Shown in pieces: positions 1 through 3,800 of a DNA stretch of 6,318 nucleotides. Each line of letters begins with the position of its first letter. Position 1 is the stretch's first letter. This DNA is from Tannerella sp. (GTDB taxonomy: Bacteria; Bacteroidota; Bacteroidia; Bacteroidales; Tannerellaceae): NCBI GenBank assembly GCA_031268395.1, contig JAIRXI010000115.1, positions 1-6,318 of the forward strand, read 5' to 3'. Made by a program: the position numbers and the translations under genes. A model generated the notes under the pieces. That model saw nothing but the letters and a program-made list of their open reading frames with translations. It searched no databases and was not told the DNA's origin.

Positions 1-22
1 ATTCTGTTGCGCTTTTTTTTCG

Positions 23-30
23 CAAAGATA
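23..30 (-). promoter_or_regulatory. Candidate Bacteroidota -7 promoter box facing left
   Basis: On the minus strand the sequence reads TATCTTTG followed by C, a full match to the Bacteroidota housekeeping -7 consensus TAnnTTTG. It would start transcription near 15-19 and drive a gene beyond the left edge, in the same direction as the large gene. No TTTG-like -33 element is visible at the expected distance upstream (about 45-55), so the call rests on the -7 box and its intergenic position. Confidence 0.4.
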
Positions 31-138
31 CATCCTTTCCCTTTTTTGCCGCATATGGAGCGGAATTTTATGACGCTGTCATCATACCCATACGCCCCGT
101 CATCCCCCTGTCTTCCCCGGCAGGATTGCTTCGGGTTT
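31..138. other. Intergenic stretch with no recognised content
   Basis: Between the left-facing promoter box and the palindrome cluster I see only a T-rich, then C-rich sequence without an open reading frame, strong hairpin or repeat. It would form the upstream region of the gene presumed to lie beyond the left edge. Confidence 0.5.
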
Positions 139-142
139 CCCC

Positions 143-173
143 GCTCGGCGTAGCGTCTCTCGCTACGTCGGGT
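143..173. repeat. REP-like palindrome, unit 1
   Basis: The core CGTAGCG-TCTCT-CGCTACG (149-167) is a perfect 7-bp stem with a five-base loop. The stem continues outward to about 143/173 with three G-T pairs among the added pairs. Its left arm is also the left arm of the 20-bp inverted repeat shared with unit 3. The CGGCRTAGCG...CGCTRCG pattern recurs in unit 2, which supports a repeated family over a chance hairpin. Confidence 0.65.
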
Positions 174-174
174 T

Positions 175-197
175 AAAAGCAAGCCTCCAGGCTTGCT
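175..197 (-). terminator. Possible intrinsic terminator on the minus strand
   Basis: On the minus strand AGCAAGCC-TGGA-GGCTTGCT forms a perfect 8-bp stem with a four-base loop (178-197), and the last stem base runs into TTT (177-175), then AA. The T run is short. On the plus strand no T run follows the stem. It lies about 450 bases past the stop of the large gene, so it could end a long 3' transcript or belong to the palindrome cluster. Treat as tentative. Confidence 0.35.
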
Positions 198-213
198 GTA
201 AGGCAGGAACTGT

Positions 214-244
214 CGCCCGGCATAGCGTTTTCGCTGCGCCGGGG
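214..244. repeat. REP-like palindrome, unit 2
   Basis: Positions 216-227 pair with 232-243 around a TTTT loop, with eleven of twelve positions paired (one of them G-T) and one A-C mismatch. The arms read CCCGGCATAGCG and CGCTGCGCCGGG. This is the same plan as unit 1 with the CGGCRTAGCG core. No T run follows on either strand, so a simple intrinsic terminator is unlikely. Confidence 0.65.
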
Positions 245-307
245 ATATTGTCTGAACGGTGATTGGAAATGATTGTGTGCAGACGGTGATTTTTTTTCGG
301 ACAATCT

Positions 308-337
308 CGCCCGGCGAAGACGCTACGCCGAGCGGGG
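308..337. repeat. REP-like palindrome, unit 3 (opposite orientation to unit 1)
   Basis: CGGCG (312-316) pairs with CGCCG (326-330) around a nine-base loop, and 318-337 is the exact reverse complement of 139-158 in unit 1. Its own hairpin is weaker than those of units 1 and 2, but the sequence identity to unit 1 is unbroken. Head-to-head or tail-to-tail pairing of this kind is typical of REP pairs. Confidence 0.6.
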
Positions 338-350
338 CCTTTTCTAATCT

Positions 351-423
351 AAACACGGAGGGCACGGAGAACACGGAGAGGGTGATTCCGTATTTCCTCT
401 GTGTCTCCGTGTTCTCCGTGTTT
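351..423. repeat. Long palindrome built from 9-bp CACGGAG repeats
   Basis: The left arm holds three tandem nine-base units (AACACGGAG 352-360, GGCACGGAG 361-369, AACACGGAG 370-378). The right arm holds CTCCGTGTT twice in tandem (405-413, 414-422) after a variant CTCTGTGT. Positions 351-370 pair with 404-423 over 20 positions with two G-T pairs, and after a one-base bulge seven more pairs close a loop at 379-396. Neither side carries a proper T run, so it is not a standard terminator, although a transcript crossing it would fold into a very stable stem. CTCCGTGTTCTCCGTGT-type repeats are, to my knowledge, seen between genes in various bacteria; their function is not clear to me. Confidence 0.8.
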
Positions 424-430
424 AAATGAT

Positions 431-446
431 AATGAGGTAATGAGGT
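431..446. repeat. Perfect 8-bp tandem duplication
   Basis: AATGAGGT occurs twice in direct succession (431-438, 439-446) in the AT-richer stretch right of the long palindrome. This could be a small slippage duplication or a footprint of insertion. Nothing else marks it. Confidence 0.6.
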
Positions 447-494
447 TGCTCTGTATGGTGTATCCCTCTTGCTACTGAGGTTGTTTTGTTATTA

Positions 495-516
495 AAAGGA
501 GGTGGAAAGGAGGTGG
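495..516. repeat. Perfect 11-bp tandem duplication with Shine-Dalgarno-like sequence
   Basis: AAAGGAGGTGG occurs twice without interruption (495-505, 506-516). Each copy contains AGGAGG on the plus strand, but no credible plus-strand start follows at 5-10 bases. The nearest ATG (576) is about 60 bases on, in a frame that runs antisense into the large gene. I read it as a tandem duplication, not a working ribosome site. Confidence 0.6.
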
Positions 517-644
517 TCTGTCCGAAACGCAGGTTTGCCGTGTGGCGGTCATAAAGCGTTTCGTCCTATAAACACATGCCTTTCCGTGTGCCGTGCCGGA
601 ACCGTCAGGCCGTGCCCTCCGTCCGCCTTCCGCCCCTGCCGCCA

Positions 645-860
645 TTACTGCGTTCCGACCATTACTTTTTTCGTTTCCGTTGCTTCGCCAAAGTCTGCCC
701 TGACAATATACACTCCTCTGCGGCCGACCGGAATGCGATATTCCGTTGCGGCCGTGGCGGTGGCGTATACCAGCGTTCCGGCGAGGGTATATACCTGCAG
801 TTCACGGATGATGCCCCACGTCGAGCGCACATGGATCTCGCCGTTCTGCGAAGTCACCGT
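645..860 (-). other. Type IX secretion (Por) C-terminal sorting domain, type A
   Basis: The last 71 residues (1807-1877) match the usual layout of type A sorting domains: a first strand and turn (TVTSQNGEIHV), a central strand with LQVYTLAGTLVY, a short variable stretch, then RRGVYIVRADFGEATETKKVMV close to the C-terminus. The GVYIV and KKVMV strands and the TLAG turn are the key signs. In Bacteroidota this domain is recognised by the outer-membrane translocon and normally cleaved during secretion. It sits directly before TAA at 645-647, so the C-terminus is intact even though the N-terminus of the gene is outside the window. Confidence 0.9.
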
Positions 861-3800
861 CAGCGCCTCCGGCCGGACTTCCACCGGTTCGTTCCATACG
901 CCCGTATACTGCATCTGAAGGACAAAACGGTCGTTGATCTCGACGGCTGAGGTCGTGGACGACCCGACGGCGGTGAAGGTATATTCCGGCGTTTCATGCA
1001 GGTCGACCGTCCGGTTTTTCTCCCGGTCCAGCAGGTAGATATTGTGTCCGAAGCGTTCCATTCCCGAGAAGGTCAGCGTCACTTCGCCCGTGTTCCTGAG
1101 ACGCAGCCCCAGTCCGGTTGTCTGCGACTGGAAGTCGCCGCTGGCATAGATGGCCAGCGGCTCGCGGAGCGCTGTCAGGGCATAGACCGTCAGCGGGGTC
1201 TCGTCGTAGAATAAGGCCCGCACGTCTTCGTGACTGTTGTATTCGGGCGAGGCGTTCCGGTCGAAGTGCAGCACCGCATAATCGGTCCGGCTGTCCTGCG
1301 AAGCGCGGATACGCAGCACGCCTTCTACTGCCGCTTCCGCCGACCGCAGCCGGTAGCCGGCCGTCAGATCCGGAAGCTCCGTTGTGGTCCATTCCGGAGA
1401 CATCTTTACCGAGGTGACGACGCTTCCCGGCGTGCGCTTGGCCACAAAGAACGATTGCAGCGGCGGGATGTATTCCGGCGTGACGGATGCGGGATCTGTG
1501 TACACATACCGCATCCCCTGCTGGTAGCCGGCATCGCCGTACTTGACGGCAGCAAATCCGTCTTCCAGGTGTCCGTCCCAGATCAGGTAGCCGTCCGCCA
1601 GTTCTCCGCTGTTGCCTTCCAGGAACTTCGACACTTCCAGATATGCCAGATAGGGATTGACGACCTGGATCATGTGTTTCGTGCTGCCGGTCAGGCTGCC
1701 GCCCGTCACCGGCAGGTCGAAGGTGGCCGGGCTGCCGGTCAACTGCACGCCGTCCGTGATGAAACGGTGGCTGCTGTCGCGGTCGAGCGACTGGACGCCC
1801 GGATAGGCGGTGGCTGACTGGGGGAAATTCCACGGTCGATCGCGCGATTCGCTCGTGCTTATCACTTTCAGGTTGAAGGCCGTGCCCAGTCCAAGCGACA
1901 GTCCCGGCTCGCCGAACGTAGCGGTCAGCATGTCTGCCCGGGCAATGCCTCCGCCCGGGTCCGGGTTGCTCTGCTGGAAGAGGTTCATCTGGATATCACC
2001 CCAGGTCGGCGTCAGGTCGTTTTTCCTGAAATGATAGTCGCCCGAATACATGTGCTTCAACGGCGCCGACCACATCACGAAACGGTCGCGCTCCGTCGCC
2101 TTCAGCACGAGTTCCACGCGGGCGCTGTCGTAGTCCAGCACATGCGGATTCCGCAGCATGGCCCGGTCCCGGACGGTGATCACCCTGCACGCGGCGCTGT
2201 CCGTCAGTTCGGGATACCGGAGGATGTCGGACGGGATTTCCACGTCCGTACAGGCGGAGGGCAGCCAGGAGACCGGCGTCTCGAAGGAGGTATTTCCGAA
2301 GCGGCTTAGTTCAACCCAGTTGGCCGGGTTGTGCCAGTCGTGGCTGACCAGTCCCGTCCAGCGCATGGGCGCCGGGGTTTCGCCGCTCACGTGGAGGCTG
2401 AACCTTCCGCGCGGGAATCCGCCCGCCCGGTTCCAGCGGGCATCCGGGCCGGGCACATCCGGCCGTATCAGCCAGGAAGCGTCGGACGTCATGGCCGGCA
2501 GCAGTCTGGTCGAGCCGCTCCCGTCGGCCTGTCCTTCGAGCGTATACCACTCGAAGCTCACGCCCGAAGGACGCGCGGCCAGCCGGACGGTATGGTCCGT
2601 GGCGTAGCAGGCCGAGACGCCGCTCCTGTCTTCCAGGATGTAGATGTATGCCGTGGCGGAATCCGTCCGCCATTCCTGCAGGTCGGGGTGGTAGTAGGTG
2701 AACCTGTAGGAGAAGGAATCAATCTGGTCTGTCAGGCTGCCCGTGCCGGCATTTGTGTAGTGGAGTTTGCTGCTTCCTCCGGATCCGGAAACGCTCAGGC
2801 TGCCATTCAGGGGCTGTACCGTTATGGAATCGAGCAGGCTGAAGGCAGGGGTGAAGACGGCGGGGGGCAGGTTGTCGTTGGCCAGGATGTCGATTTCGAC
2901 GTAATGAAACAGCTGCACGGTCTGCACGTCGTCGAAAAGGCCCAGTACCTTTGATCCGGGATCGGTGACGTCGTTGTCGCTTTCATTGCATTCCGGCTGT
3001 TCGTAACCGGTCGCCTGTCCGCTGTCGTTCAGCCGTATCACTATACGGTCGAGCGGCAGGAAGGAAGAATAGCGGCGCACGGTGACGACGGCCGTAGCCG
3101 TGTTACCCGGAGCCACCTGCTCCATCAGGTTGTCGACGGTCAAGATGTTGCCGGCCGCCACCGTATTCCGGTATGCGGTGATATGGAAGGGGGTATGCGT
3201 GGCGGCGTCGCCGGTGTTGGCAAATGTTACGGAAATGAGCAGCGAGTCGCCGTCGGAATGGTAGTCGTATACGGTGGAAACTATCACCGCATTGGGGGCC
3301 AGCCATACCGGCAAGCCGCGCTCGTCCAGGAGGGTCTGCTGCTGCAGGAAGGCATTATATGGCCGCACGTCGTCGGCCGTGCCCGTCTTTCCGTCCGGCC
3401 CCGGCAATACCGTGGCCAGGTCAAACTGGCGTTTCGGAACCGTCAGGTCTTCGTTGATGTTTACGGCATTGTATCCGTACTGGTTCCATACTTTGCGCGC
3501 CGGAACCCAGGGCGTGGCCGGGTTGCTTGTGAAAATGTCGATCGTGGCAGCGCCGGTGAAACCCTGACTGTTCGTTCCAGGCGGAGGATTGACGGCATTT
3601 CGAGGCCCTTCGGTATCGGAGGTTACCAGGATCGCCGAGGTGCCGTTCCCGTATATGTCCGCCACAACGGGATATTCCGTGCCCGTTTCGCTGTAGGAAA
3701 CGAAGGACTGAAGCGTGTAAACAGTCGTATCCTTCCCGGTCAAATGGTGTTTCTTGCTGCCGTTGATGATTCTCAGTTCCTGTTCGTCGCGGTATACGAT

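Larger units (their letters stand above)
139..337. repeat. Inverted-repeat cluster bounded by a perfect 20-bp match
   Basis: Positions 139-158 and 318-337 are exact reverse complements over 20 bases (CCCCGCTCGGCGTAGCGTCT and its complement), separated by 159 bases. The match stops sharply on both outer sides. Inside are three REP-like palindromes and one further hairpin. A second, imperfect inverted pair joins about 238-256 (GCCGGGGATATTGTCTGAA) to about 296-316, flanking a centre that holds the direct repeat ACGGTGATT at 256-264 and 283-291 and a run of eight T at 290-297. No open reading frame of note is present. The layout resembles a REP cluster (BIME) or a small non-autonomous element. 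Terminal target duplications were not seen. Confidence 0.7.
424..644. other. Intergenic region past the stop of the giant gene
   Basis: About 220 bases lie between the stop codon and the long palindrome. Beyond the two small tandem duplications I see no gene, no hairpin with a T run directly after the stop, and no clear promoter box. Positions 580-644 are GC-rich and contain scattered CCGTGCC-like words in direct orientation, not a palindrome. The 3' end of the large transcript is therefore not marked by an obvious nearby terminator. Confidence 0.6.

Noticed and set aside
214..244. Intrinsic terminator at the strongest GC-rich hairpin
   Set aside because: No T run follows the stem on either strand, and its sequence recurs in neighbouring palindromes, which fits a REP family better.
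351..423. CRISPR array
   Set aside because: The units are nine bases, directly adjoining, without spacers, and arranged as a palindrome.
502..950. Two overlapping plus-strand frames starting at 502 and 576 near the duplicated AGGAGG
   Set aside because: The GTG at 502 lies inside the first AGGAGG-containing repeat, and the ATG at 576 is about 60 bases past the second, so neither is placed for initiation. Both run antisense through the conserved sorting domain of the large gene.
994..1833. Minus-strand open frame of 279 codons in another phase
   Set aside because: It overlaps the well-supported large frame on the same strand and its Arg/Pro-rich translation is typical of an out-of-phase shadow.
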